Of a stretch of DNA of 30,245 nucleotides, positions 7,149 to 14,402 are shown one piece after another. Positions within the stretch are counted from its first letter, which is position 1; each line of letters begins with the position of its first letter. This DNA comes from Frankiales bacterium (GTDB taxonomy: Bacteria > Actinomycetota > Actinomycetes > Mycobacteriales > SCTD01). Where the stretch lies: contig JAOPVD010000141.1 of the NCBI GenBank assembly GCA_025966295.1, positions 1 to 30,245 of the forward strand, in the 5' to 3' direction. The notes under the pieces are model-generated. The model was not told where the DNA came from. It worked only from the letters and a program-made list of their open reading frames with translations, and made no database searches. Position numbers and translations under genes: made by a program.

Positions 7149-7907
7149 GTGCCCCCGGAGTCGGGCCACCGCGTCGTCGTGACCGGTTCCCTGCTGGTCA
7201 GCGAGACCGCCGCCTTCATGATCGACTGGTCGTCGTTCCTCGACGACATCTCCTTCCAGGACCCCGAGGTCGCCACCGCGCGGGGGCACCTGTCGGTGCC
7301 GTTCCCCGGGGCGCTGCCGTCGGCCGTGCCGTTCGCAGCCGCGGCGGCCCTGGTACAGGGACCGGCGGTCCGGCGGGTGTGGAGCTCGGTCGGCTCGCTC
7401 GAGGCCGGCGGTGGGCTGCGCACGACCGTCACCGCCTCCCCGAACGCCCTCCGCACGCGGTTCGAGGCCGGCGGCTTCGAGGCCCACGAGCTGCTCGAGG
7501 TCGCGCCGCTCGGCGAGCTCGCGTCGGCAGACCCGCGGCTGGACGCGCGACCGGCGTTCCGCACCTCGGCGCCGGTGAGCCGGACCCGGACGCGGGCCTT
7601 TGCCTGGGGGCTGAACGACCTGTTCCCCGCCGCGCACGAGGCGCGCTTCGAGCGCTGGGGTCACGAGGCACCGCACGTCGCGCTGCTGACCACGACCGTC
7701 CTGCTGCCCACCGTGCTGGCCGTGCACGTGCTGGGGGTCCGCGCGTCCCCGGGGCAGCCGTCGTTGCGGGTGGAGACCCTCGCCAGGGTGGTGCCCGCTC
7801 CGCCGGTGGTGCGGTTCTGCGTGCACCGGCTCGCCGCCGGTCGGGCCGCCGTCGTCGCCGACGGCGTGGTGGTCGCGATAGTCACGGTCGGGACCCCGGT
7901 CGCGTGA
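7149..7907 (+). CDS. Unrecognised 252-residue protein in the catabolic operon
   Basis: No family is recognised with confidence. The GTG at 7149 is chosen because GGAGG lies 6 bases upstream, 14 bases after the PaaA-like stop; a GTG at 7179 is an alternative. The protein has no signal peptide, few charged clusters, and two similar-sized halves (about 1-115 and 130-252) rich in Val, Ala and Leu beta-type stretches. This composition would suit a double hot-dog fold like the MaoC/thioesterase group, but no catalytic D-x4-H is seen. Its stop overlaps the next start (GTGA), so it is co-translated with the zinc-ribbon protein and thiolase. A role in CoA-ester handling is inferred from context only. 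Confidence 0.6.
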   Translation: MPPESGHRVVVTGSLLVSETAAFMIDWSSFLDDISFQDPEVATARGHLSVPFPGALPSAVPFAAAAALVQGPAVRRVWSSVGSLEAGGGLRTTVTASPNALRTRFEAGGFEAHELLEVAPLGELASADPRLDARPAFRTSAPVSRTRTRAFAWGLNDLFPAAHEARFERWGHEAPHVALLTTTVLLPTVLAVHVLGVRASPGQPSLRVETLARVVPAPPVVRFCVHRLAAGRAAVVADGVVVAIVTVGTPVA

Positions 7908-8233
7908 CCGGTTCAGCGCAGACCGCGTCGGCGGTCCTGTTCTGCTACGCGGGCGTGCGGTGCGAGTGCCGGGCGTTGTTCGTCACCGCGGTGGACCGGT
8001 GCTCCGAGTGCGGCCGGTGGGACCCGCTGCCGGCCGACATCGACGCCGCGGGAACGCTGGTCGCCGCCACCAGCACGACCGGCGTGGACGGCCAGACCCG
8101 GACGTTCGGGATGGTCGACCTGGCCTGCGGCCTGCGGGTCATCGGGTTGACCGCGGGCGACCCCGCCCTAGGCGTCCCGGTCGTCGCCTGGACCGCCGAG
8201 TCCGGGGTCCCGATCTTCGAGGCTGCGCCATGA
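7904..8233 (+). CDS. DUF35-type zinc-ribbon/OB-fold protein, thiolase partner
   Basis: This 109-residue protein begins with a rubredoxin-like zinc ribbon: Cys20-x-Cys22 and Cys33-x2-Cys36 (RCEC and RCSECG), followed by a small beta-rich OB-type domain (about 45-109). Proteins of this kind bind and activate SCPx/Ltp2-type thiolases and aldolases in sterol side-chain degradation and related pathways. Here it sits directly before such a thiolase, with overlaps at both ends (GTGA at 7904, ATGA at 8230), strong context for a protein pair. It lacks enzymatic motifs of its own. Confidence 0.72.
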   Translation: MTGSAQTASAVLFCYAGVRCECRALFVTAVDRCSECGRWDPLPADIDAAGTLVAATSTTGVDGQTRTFGMVDLACGLRVIGLTAGDPALGVPVVAWTAESGVPIFEAAP

Positions 8234-9354
8234 GCTCGCTGGGCGAGGTCCTGGGAGTCGGCCTCACGCCCTTCGTCAAGGCCGCGCCGGAGCCCGCCGA
8301 GGTCCTCGGTGCGCGCGCGGTGCGGTCCGCCCTGGAGGACGCCGGCGCCGACCTGGACGACGTCGACCTCGTGGTCGCGGGGTCCCGGTTCGAGCACCCG
8401 GCCCTCGGTCAGCGGGTGCTCCGCCGGCTCGGGGCCACGGGGGCACCGGTCATCAACACCGAGAACGCCTGCGTCTCCGGCATGACCGGCCTGCAGATCG
8501 CCTTGGCGCACGTCGGTGCCGGCATGGCCCGGCTCGCCGTCGTGGTCGGCGTCGAGCGGCCGAGCAGCCTGGGCAGGGGCGCGATCCCCTTGCCGGACGC
8601 CGACCCCTACGGCCGGGTCGGCCTGACGCACCCGGCGAAGTACGCGCTGGAGGCCTCGCTCTACGCCTCCACGTACGGCGTCGACCCAGCTGCCTTCGCC
8701 GGAGTCGCCGTCAAGAACCGCGCCCACGCCGTGCACAACCCGCGGGCCCGCTTCCGCACGCCGGTGTCCCTCGAGGAGGTCCTCGGCGCCCCGATGGCCG
8801 CGACCCCGCTCACCCGGCTGCAGTGCTGCGCCAACGCCGACGGTGCCGTCGCCGTCGTCGTCGCTCCCTCGGGGACGCGTTCCGGCGCGGTGCAGGTGCG
8901 CGCCCTGGTCACCGAATCCGGCCGGCTGGCCGAGCGCAAGCCGTCGCAGCCGCTCACGACGAGGGCCGCGGCGCGGGCCTACGAGCAGGCCGGCATCGGC
9001 CCCGCCGAGGTCGACGTGGCCGAGGTGTACGACGGCTTCTCGATCCTCGAGGTGCTGTCGACCGAGCAGCTCGGCTTCGCCTCCGAGGGCAGCGCCGCTG
9101 AGCGCATCGCGCGGGGCGAGTTCGGACTGGCGTCCGCCGGCCTGACCACGAACCCCTCGGGCGGGCTGCTGGGCCGCGGGCACCCGCTGGGCGCCACCGG
9201 GGTGGCGCAGCTGGCCGAGGTGGTGGACCGGGTCCGCGGCCGCTCCGGCGACCGCCAGGTGCGCCCGGTCCGGGTGGGGCTGGTGCACACCCTCGGGGGC
9301 AACCTGCGGGACCTCGAGGCCAACGCGGTCGCGATTGCGGTGCTCACCCGATGA
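8230..9354 (+). CDS. Thiolase-like acyltransferase, SCPx/Ltp2 group
   Basis: This 374-residue protein has the thiolase fold. The nucleophile is Cys81 in ENACVSGMTGL, and the GGLLGRGHPLGATG motif carries His318. The second catalytic cysteine of ordinary thiolases is not seen near the C-terminus (HTLGGNLRDLEA instead), typical of the non-decarboxylating SCPx/Ltp2 branch, which includes retro-aldol enzymes. Likely reaction: C-C cleavage of a 3-oxoacyl-CoA or 3-hydroxyacyl-CoA to release acetyl-, propionyl- or another small CoA or ketone. Start by ATGA overlap with the zinc-ribbon gene; its stop overlaps the next ATG. Context suggests a complex with the DUF35-type protein and possibly the two MaoC-like proteins. 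Confidence 0.82.
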   Translation: MSSLGEVLGVGLTPFVKAAPEPAEVLGARAVRSALEDAGADLDDVDLVVAGSRFEHPALGQRVLRRLGATGAPVINTENACVSGMTGLQIALAHVGAGMARLAVVVGVERPSSLGRGAIPLPDADPYGRVGLTHPAKYALEASLYASTYGVDPAAFAGVAVKNRAHAVHNPRARFRTPVSLEEVLGAPMAATPLTRLQCCANADGAVAVVVAPSGTRSGAVQVRALVTESGRLAERKPSQPLTTRAAARAYEQAGIGPAEVDVAEVYDGFSILEVLSTEQLGFASEGSAAERIARGEFGLASAGLTTNPSGGLLGRGHPLGATGVAQLAEVVDRVRGRSGDRQVRPVRVGLVHTLGGNLRDLEANAVAIAVLTR

Positions 9355-9764
9355 CCGCCGGCCCTGTCGTCGGCGAGGTCCTCGGCACCTTCGACACGAC
9401 GATCCCGGCGGACTTCACCGCGCGCCTCACCACGATCCTCACCGACGACGCGGCCGCGGCCGAGAGCAGCACGGTGCTCCCGGGGGCCTTCGTCTTCTTC
9501 TCCTTCCTGCCCGACATGAGGTGGATGGAGCGGACCGGTGTGGCCTTCGAGCGCTCGCTCGCCACCCGACGGCAGCTGCAGGTGCACGCGCAGATCCGCC
9601 CCGGCGATCGGCTGGCGGGCCGCAGCGTCATCACCGAGGTGACGCAGGACCGGCACGGGCGACCGCGCTGCTCCGTGACGATCGGAACCGAGTACCACCG
9701 GGAGGGTGCGCTCGTGCTCGAGGAGTCCGTGACCTACCTGAACCTCGAGGGAGAGCAGCCGTGA
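9351..9764 (+). CDS. Hot-dog protein, MaoC N-terminal-domain-like (FAS1-type hydratase subunit)
   Basis: This 137-residue protein has the motif arrangement of the non-catalytic hot-dog half of split enoyl-CoA hydratases: GAFVFFSFLP after a short helix, an RRQLQVHAQIRPGDRL strand/turn, and a long C-terminal strand (SVTIGTEYHREGALVLEESVTYLN). It overlaps the thiolase stop and the next MaoC gene by 4 bases, so the pair is translated together. Together they probably form a heteromeric 2-enoyl-CoA hydratase, as known for ChsH1/ChsH2-type steroid hydratases. It lacks D-x4-H itself. Confidence 0.65.
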   Translation: MTAGPVVGEVLGTFDTTIPADFTARLTTILTDDAAAAESSTVLPGAFVFFSFLPDMRWMERTGVAFERSLATRRQLQVHAQIRPGDRLAGRSVITEVTQDRHGRPRCSVTIGTEYHREGALVLEESVTYLNLEGEQP

Positions 9765-10141
9765 CCGGGCCCCGCTCGTGGCGGTTCGTCACCGCCGTAC
9801 TCGACGAGGAGCGGCTGCGCGCCTTCTCGGCGCTCGTGCGCGACCCCAACCCGGTGCATATCGACCCCGCGTTCGCCCGCGGCCTCGGCCTGCCCGGTGC
9901 CATCGCGCAGGGCGGTCTGGTCGTCAGCGCCCTGTCGGCGATGCTCAATGCCGACGGGATCGTGCAGCTCGACGTGCGGCTGCTGGCCCCGGTGCCGGCG
10001 GGGACGGCACTGGTCTGCCAGGGCACGGCGGGTGAGCAGACCCCGGACGGCCAGGTCCACGTCGAGTGCGAGGTCAGCGACGGCGCGGACCGGGTGTTCG
10101 CCCGGGCCGTGGCGCTCGTGGGCAGCCGGGTGCACGCGTGA
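9761..10141 (+). CDS. MaoC-like (R)-specific enoyl-CoA hydratase subunit
   Basis: This 126-residue single hot-dog protein carries the hydratase-2 motif: RDPNPVHIDPAFA with Asp28 and His33 as the catalytic pair, and GAIAQGGLVVSAL as the substrate-binding segment. It would add water across a 2-enoyl-CoA double bond, supplying the hydroxyacyl-CoA cleaved by the thiolase. The GTG start is fixed by GTGA overlap with the preceding hot-dog gene. It is the last gene of the operon and faces the TetR gene tail to tail with 14 bases between. Confidence 0.75.
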   Translation: MTGPRSWRFVTAVLDEERLRAFSALVRDPNPVHIDPAFARGLGLPGAIAQGGLVVSALSAMLNADGIVQLDVRLLAPVPAGTALVCQGTAGEQTPDGQVHVECEVSDGADRVFARAVALVGSRVHA

Positions 10142-10155
10142 CCGGGGCCGCCCGC

Positions 10156-10791
10156 TCAGCGCCGGGCCGCTCCGCGCACCGGTCGCTCCACGAAGGTGGC
10201 CTCGGCGAAGATGCGCGCGAACGTGGTGCCGAGCCGGTGCTGGTCGGCCGGCCGGGGGCTGCGCCACCGGACGTACCAGTTGATCATCCCCAGCAGGGCG
10301 TCGGCCAACAGCCGCGCGTCGACGTCCGCGTGCACCTCACCGGACGCCTGGCCCTCGCGGAGCAGCGCGACGATGCCGCGCAGGTAGTCGCGCTCCAGCT
10401 TCAGGATCAGCTTCTGCTTGTCCGCCGGCAGCTTCTCGCGCTCGGAGAAGAAAGCCCACAGGGCACCGCCGTACTTGCTGACCACGGTCACGTGCCCCTC
10501 CACCAGGCGCTCCAGCTTGGCCCGGGCTGTGCCCTCGACCTGCTGGGCCTGCGCGAGGGCGGCGAGCATGCTGTGCCCCGCCTGCTCGCAGGCGAGGACG
10601 AGGATGTCGTCCTTCGAGGTGACGTGGTGGTAGACCCCGCCCTTGGACAGCCCGAGGTGGTCCTGCAGCATTCGGATGGTGATGTCGGCGTAGCTGTGCT
10701 CCCGCAGCAGCGTGGCTGCCGCCTCGACGATCTGGTCACGGCGCTCAGCGGGGTTTGTGCGGGTGGCTCTCGCTCGGGTGGGCTCGGTCAC
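10156..10791 (-). CDS. TetR-family repressor of the bicupin/thiolase operon and CoA ligase
   Basis: The 211-residue protein has an N-terminal helix-turn-helix (about residues 18-62, including RMLQDHLGLSKGGVYHHVTSKDDIL) and an all-helical ligand-binding remainder, the usual TetR size. The start is a GTG at 10791. A 28-bp operator copy lies just upstream (10800-10827), suggesting autorepression and control of the divergent ligase. A second copy overlies the promoter at 3357-3385. The inducer is probably the substrate or a CoA intermediate, as in PaaR and KstR2-like regulators. That is inference; no ligand residue can be assigned. Confidence 0.85.
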   Translation of the reverse strand: MTEPTRARATRTNPAERRDQIVEAAATLLREHSYADITIRMLQDHLGLSKGGVYHHVTSKDDILVLACEQAGHSMLAALAQAQQVEGTARAKLERLVEGHVTVVSKYGGALWAFFSEREKLPADKQKLILKLERDYLRGIVALLREGQASGEVHADVDARLLADALLGMINWYVRWRSPRPADQHRLGTTFARIFAEATFVERPVRGAARR

Positions 10792-10799
10792 CCGCGCAG

Positions 10800-10827
10800 C
10801 GTACCTACCGCGCAGTCGGTCTGTGGC
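10800..10827 (+). promoter_or_regulatory. TetR-type operator, copy 2
   Basis: The site lies in the 53-bp gap between the divergent TetR and CoA ligase starts. It contains TACC-T-ACCG and CGGTC-TGT arms around the same core ACCGCGCAGTCGGTC found at 3390-3404; 22 of 28 aligned positions agree. The outer arms are less symmetric than copy 1 (CG/GC ends instead of GT/AC), suggesting weaker binding. One protein bound here could shut both divergent genes. Confidence 0.7.
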
Positions 10828-10844
10828 GACGACAAGGAGCGGGC

Positions 10845-12152
10845 ATGACGGCGACGCACGAGTCCTCCCGAACGGGGCGAGCGGTCGTCGAGCAGACCCA
10901 GCTCGCGAAGGCCCGCCGGCTGCTGGAGCGGGTGCGGACCAACCCCTTCTACGGACCCCGGTACGCCGGTACCGGCCTGGCGCCGGACGACCCGGACCTG
11001 CTGGCGCTGTGGCGCTCGCTGCCCCTGGTCGACAAGGCGGACGTCCTCGCCGACCAGCGCGCGCACCCGCCGTACGGGACGCGGCTCGGCGTCGGTGTGC
11101 AGGACGTGAGGGAGATCCACCTGACCTCCGGCACGTCCGGCTTCGGGCAGGAAGCCTTCGCCCTCACAGAGGAGGACCTCGCCGTCTCGGGCAGCACCTG
11201 GGGCCGGCCGCTGGCCGCGCTTGGCCTGCGGCCGGGCGAGCTGTTCGCGACCATGTACCCGATCACCTTCCTCTGCTACGGGCGCTCGTTGCTGCAGGGC
11301 GCGGCCCAGGCCGGCACCCCCGTGGTCTCGCTGGCGGGCGCGGACACCCAGCTCGCCGTCTCGCTGATGGAGGGGCTGCAGCCGGTCGGGATCGGCGCGC
11401 GGCCGGCCTTCCTCAAGCTCGCCGAGGAGAGCCTCGCCGCCCGCGACCTGCTGCCGCGGGACGCCTTCCCGAAGCTGCGCGGGGTGGTCTGCTCGGGGCT
11501 GACCGCGACGGCCGTCGCGGCGACCGAGCAGCTGTGGGACGCCAGGGTGCACGAGGTGTACGGCGCGTCCCAGGCCGGCGGCATCATCGCCGCGACCGGT
11601 CCCGAGGGCGCCGTCCTCGACGGTGCGGCGGCGCTGATGTACGGCATCGAGGAGCACTTCCTCCTCGAGGTGGTCGACCCGCAGACGCTCGAGCCTGTGC
11701 GCGAGGGCGAGGGCGAGGTCGTGCTCACCTGCCTGGACCGGCTCGCGTCACCCATCGTCCGCTACCGGACGCGCGACCGGGTCACGGTCGTTGCACCGGG
11801 CACCGAGGACAACGCCTCGCCGTACCAGGCAATCCGGGTGGGGAGCATCGGCCGGTACGACGACATGCTCAAAATCCGGGGCAACAACGTCTGGCCGCAG
11901 CAGCTGGAGGAGGCCCTGCTGGGGCATCCCGCGATCGCGGACTTCCAGGCCGAGGTGACCCTGGACGGGCGGGGCGTCGACGTGCTCGCGGTCCAGGTGC
12001 GCCGCTGCGACGGCGGGGCGGCGCCGGACGCGCTGTGGGACGAGGTGCGTCGCCGGGTCAAGCGCGCGACCAACGTGACGCCGAAGGTGCAGGACCGTCC
12101 GGACCTGCCGCCTCCGGACGTCAAGCCGCGCCGGTTGCTGGACCGGCGCTAG
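10845..12152 (+). CDS. Phenylacetate-CoA ligase-like adenylate-forming enzyme
   Basis: This 435-residue member of the PaaK type of acyl-adenylating enzymes has the expected length. Seen motifs are the ATP-binding LTSGTSG (about 93-99), a substrate region around EVYGASQAGG, the YRTRDR segment with its conserved Arg/Asp, and a C-terminal lysine in DVKPRRLL for adenylate formation. It would activate an aromatic or cyclic carboxylic acid to its CoA thioester. The ATG at 10845 is preferred; an in-frame extension back to 10755 would run through the operator. It is transcribed away from the TetR gene and ends with a 4-base tail-to-tail overlap with the ferredoxin gene. Confidence 0.85.
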   Translation: MTATHESSRTGRAVVEQTQLAKARRLLERVRTNPFYGPRYAGTGLAPDDPDLLALWRSLPLVDKADVLADQRAHPPYGTRLGVGVQDVREIHLTSGTSGFGQEAFALTEEDLAVSGSTWGRPLAALGLRPGELFATMYPITFLCYGRSLLQGAAQAGTPVVSLAGADTQLAVSLMEGLQPVGIGARPAFLKLAEESLAARDLLPRDAFPKLRGVVCSGLTATAVAATEQLWDARVHEVYGASQAGGIIAATGPEGAVLDGAAALMYGIEEHFLLEVVDPQTLEPVREGEGEVVLTCLDRLASPIVRYRTRDRVTVVAPGTEDNASPYQAIRVGSIGRYDDMLKIRGNNVWPQQLEEALLGHPAIADFQAEVTLDGRGVDVLAVQVRRCDGGAAPDALWDEVRRRVKRATNVTPKVQDRPDLPPPDVKPRRLLDRR

Positions 12153-12373
12153 TCGGATGGGCGGGTGACGAGGAGCGCACCGGCCGGGCAGGCCTCCGCG
12201 CCGCGGCGGGCCTGCTCCTCGAGCTCCACGGGCACCGGTCCGGCGACGAGTGCGAAGCCCTGGTCGTCGATCGAGTAGAGCTCGGGCGCCTCCGCGGCAC
12301 ACAGCGTGTAACCGCAGCACTTGGAGCGGTCCAGGGTGATGGTCAGGAACTGGCCGGTCTCGGCAGTCGTCAC
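12149..12373 (-). CDS. [3Fe-4S]-type ferredoxin
   Basis: This 74-residue acidic protein has the three-cysteine pattern of small actinobacterial ferredoxins: Cys19 and Cys25 in KCCGYTLC, and Cys62 in EACPAGAL. The second-position residue pattern fits a 3Fe-4S cluster (Cys20 is extra). Such ferredoxins feed electrons to P450s or Rieske oxygenases. No P450 is seen here; the Rieske oxygenase at 18032 is the obvious client. The GTG start at 12373 follows AGGGAAG. It is divergent from the ferredoxin reductase gene, with a shared 90-base control region. Confidence 0.85.
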   Translation of the reverse strand: MTTAETGQFLTITLDRSKCCGYTLCAAEAPELYSIDDQGFALVAGPVPVELEEQARRGAEACPAGALLVTRPSD

Positions 12374-12398
12374 GGGGCTTCCCTCTCAGCGTCGAAGA

Positions 12399-12426
12399 TG
12401 AGACAGTCTAGCCATTAAGCGTCTCA
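12399..12426 (+). promoter_or_regulatory. 28-bp palindromic operator between ferredoxin and reductase (site B)
   Basis: TGAGAC (12399-12404) and GTCTCA (12421-12426) are perfect inverted repeats. The full site has the architecture T[AG]AGACAG-N14-GTCT[TC]A, the same as site A at 1829-1856, including total length. A minus-strand -10-like TAGACT (12405-12410) for the ferredoxin gene lies inside it, so binding would block transcription in at least that direction. Confidence 0.65.
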
Positions 12427-12463
12427 CTTGAACAGTGGCAGTCGTGTCGTTGGAGGAGAGCAC

Positions 12464-13696
12464 ATGGAGCAGTCCTGTCTGGTCGTCGGTGGCGGTCTCG
12501 CCGGTGCGACGGCGGCGTTCGCGTTGCGATCAGGAGGCTTCGAGGGTCGCATCACCGTGGTCTGCGAGGAGCCGCACCAGCCCTACTCCAAGCCCGAGCT
12601 GTCCAAGGGCGTCCTGCGCGGGGAGATGCCCGACCAGAAGATCCGGGTCCGCCCGGAGCAGTGGTACGACAAGGAGGACATCGCGCTCGTCCTCGGGCGT
12701 CCGGCACGCCGCCTGGACACCGCGGCGCGGCAGGTCGAGCTGACCGACGGCGAGCGCCTCGGCTACGACAGCCTGCTGCTGGCCACCGGTGGCCGGCCGC
12801 GGCTGCTGCCCCGCTCCGAGGGCATCCCCGGCGTCCTGGCGCTGCGCACGCTCGACGACGCGCACGCCCTCCGGGACCGCCTGGGCCCTGGGCGATCCCT
12901 GCTCGTGGTGGGCGGCGGCTTCATCGGCGCGGAGGTTGCGGCCAGTGCCCGGGCACTGGGCACCGAGGTCACCGTCCTGGAGGCAGAGGCCGCGCCGCTG
13001 AGCCGGGTGCTGCCGCCGCTGCTCAGCGACACCTACGTGCGACTGCACCGCGAGCACGGCGTCCGGCTGCTCCTGGGCACGGGGGTGCAGCACCTCGAGG
13101 CCGGCGGGGACGGGGTGCTCGCTGTCGACAGCCGGGGCGGCCGGCACCGCGCCGACACGGTCGTGGTGGCCATCGGAATCACGCCGAACACCGCCCTGGC
13201 CGAGGCCGCCGGGCTGCACGTCGACAACGGGATCGTCGTCGACGAGTACTGCCGCACCAGCGTGCCCGACATCTACGCCGCGGGCGACGTGGCCAACCAC
13301 CCGAACCTGCTACTCGGCCGGCGGGTCCGGATCGAGCACTGGCAGAACGCCCAGCACCAGGGCGCGGCGGCCGCCCGCACCATCCTCGGCCAGCGGCACC
13401 CCTTCGCCGAGGTGCCCTGGGTCTGGTCCGACCAGTACGACGTCAACCTCCAGATCGCCGGCGTGCCGCACCCCGACGACGAGGTCGTGGTGCGCGGCGA
13501 CGCCGACGGGCGGGACTTCAGCGCCTTCCTCCTGCGCCAGGGCGTGCTCACGGCAGTCATCGGGGTCAATCGGGCGGACGACGTGCGCGCGGGGCGGCGG
13601 CTCATCGCCGACGGCTGCGTCCCGGACAGGGAGCTCCTGCGGGACGGGACCAGCGACCTGGCCGCCCTGGCGACCAGCCTGGCGCTGCCGGCATGA
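12464..13696 (+). CDS. Ferredoxin reductase, FAD-dependent, glutathione-reductase type
   Basis: The 410-residue flavoprotein has an FAD-binding GxGxxG-like motif at the N-terminus (VVGGGLAGATAA), an NAD(P)H-binding motif near residue 146 (LVVGGGFIGAEVA) and the second FAD motif DIYAAGDVA near residue 269. The C-terminal IEHWQNAQHQG is typical of reductases of Rieske and P450 systems (BphA4/RhdA4 type). It would pass electrons from NAD(P)H to the adjacent ferredoxin. The ATG at 12464 has GGAGGAGA 5 bases upstream, so an upstream TTG at 12428 is rejected. The stop overlaps the flavin reductase start (ATGA). Confidence 0.9.
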   Translation: MEQSCLVVGGGLAGATAAFALRSGGFEGRITVVCEEPHQPYSKPELSKGVLRGEMPDQKIRVRPEQWYDKEDIALVLGRPARRLDTAARQVELTDGERLGYDSLLLATGGRPRLLPRSEGIPGVLALRTLDDAHALRDRLGPGRSLLVVGGGFIGAEVAASARALGTEVTVLEAEAAPLSRVLPPLLSDTYVRLHREHGVRLLLGTGVQHLEAGGDGVLAVDSRGGRHRADTVVVAIGITPNTALAEAAGLHVDNGIVVDEYCRTSVPDIYAAGDVANHPNLLLGRRVRIEHWQNAQHQGAAAARTILGQRHPFAEVPWVWSDQYDVNLQIAGVPHPDDEVVVRGDADGRDFSAFLLRQGVLTAVIGVNRADDVRAGRRLIADGCVPDRELLRDGTSDLAALATSLALPA

Positions 13697-14235
13697 CGGC
13701 CGTGGACGCCCGTGGCACGCGTCGTGTGCAGGCGCTGGCGCGTGAGGCCGGCGTCGAGGCAGCCGGGCCGGTGGATCTCCGGAAGGCCTATGGCTGCTTC
13801 CCCAGCGGCGTGGCCGCGGTGGCCGCCCTGGTCGACGGCGAGCCCGTCGGCATGGCCGCCAGCACCTTCACCGCAGTCTCGCTCGAGCCGGCGCTCGTCT
13901 CGCTGTGCATCCAGCGCACGTCGACCACCTGGCCCCGACTGCGGGAGCTGCCCCGGCTCGGGCTGAGCGTGCTGGCCGAGGGCCAGGATGCGGTCTGTCG
14001 CAGCCTGTCGGCGAAGGCCGGCGACCGGTTCGCGGGGGTGGCCTGGGAGCGGCACGACGACGGCGCCGTCCTCATCCAGGACGCCACGCTGTGGCTGGAC
14101 TGCACGCTGCACAGCGAGCTCCCGGCCGGCGACCACCTGATCGCACTGCTGCAGGTGCACGGTGTGCACGCCCAGCCGGAGGCGGCCCCACTGGTCTTCC
14201 ACGGCAGCCTCTTCCGCCAGCTGGCGACCCTCTGA
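13693..14235 (+). CDS. Flavin reductase, HpaC-like FMN-binding domain
   Basis: This 180-residue protein belongs to the flavin-reductase-like split-barrel family: FPSGVAAVAAL, VGMAASTFTAVSLEPALVSLCI and a SVLAEGQ segment are the usual flavin-contact motifs. It would make free reduced FMN or FAD for the flavin monooxygenase encoded next (14403). The ATG overlaps the ferredoxin reductase stop. It is separated from its presumed partner by a promoter, so the two halves of the monooxygenase could be expressed at different levels. Confidence 0.85.
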   Translation: MTAVDARGTRRVQALAREAGVEAAGPVDLRKAYGCFPSGVAAVAALVDGEPVGMAASTFTAVSLEPALVSLCIQRTSTTWPRLRELPRLGLSVLAEGQDAVCRSLSAKAGDRFAGVAWERHDDGAVLIQDATLWLDCTLHSELPAGDHLIALLQVHGVHAQPEAAPLVFHGSLFRQLATL

Positions 14236-14256
14236 CGCTGCGAGGAAAAGTGGGTC

Positions 14257-14285
14257 TTGACCTGCTTTAGTACTAGACACATACT
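14257..14285 (+). promoter_or_regulatory. Promoter of the monooxygenase/Rieske oxygenase gene run
   Basis: In a locally AT-richer stretch, TTGACC (14257-14262) and CATACT (14280-14285) are 17 bases apart. The 5' leader to the ATG at 14403 would be about 110 bases. A palindromic TAGTACTA (14268-14275) lies in the spacer. The next clear promoter-like sequence on this strand is beyond 22280, so this one may drive up to nine genes to 21440, subject to the hairpin at 17102. Confidence 0.6.
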
Positions 14286-14300
14286 ACAAGAGTTGTTCAA
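14273..14300 (+). promoter_or_regulatory. Weak copy of the site A/B operator (site E)
   Basis: AGACA (14275-14279) and TGTT (14294-14297) stand at the same spacing as AGACA and TGTC in sites A and B, and an A occupies the last position as in both. Overall symmetry is poor. The position, overlapping the -10 of the monooxygenase promoter, is what makes it worth recording. Confidence 0.3.
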
Positions 14301-14402
14301 TCCAATCAGTGTTCTGCAGGGCTGCCGAACGCCTCCCGAGGCCGATCCGGCACTGCGCAGCGCCGGACGAACGAGCCCATCTCGGCAACCTGGAGGACCT
14401 GC

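Noticed and set aside
10755..10844. N-terminal extension of the CoA ligase
   Set aside because: It would run through the repressor operator and part of the divergent TetR gene; the ATG at 10845 fits the family start.
12428..12463. TTG start for the ferredoxin reductase
   Set aside because: The ATG at 12464 has a strong GGAGGAGA and places the FAD motif at the usual distance from the N-terminus.
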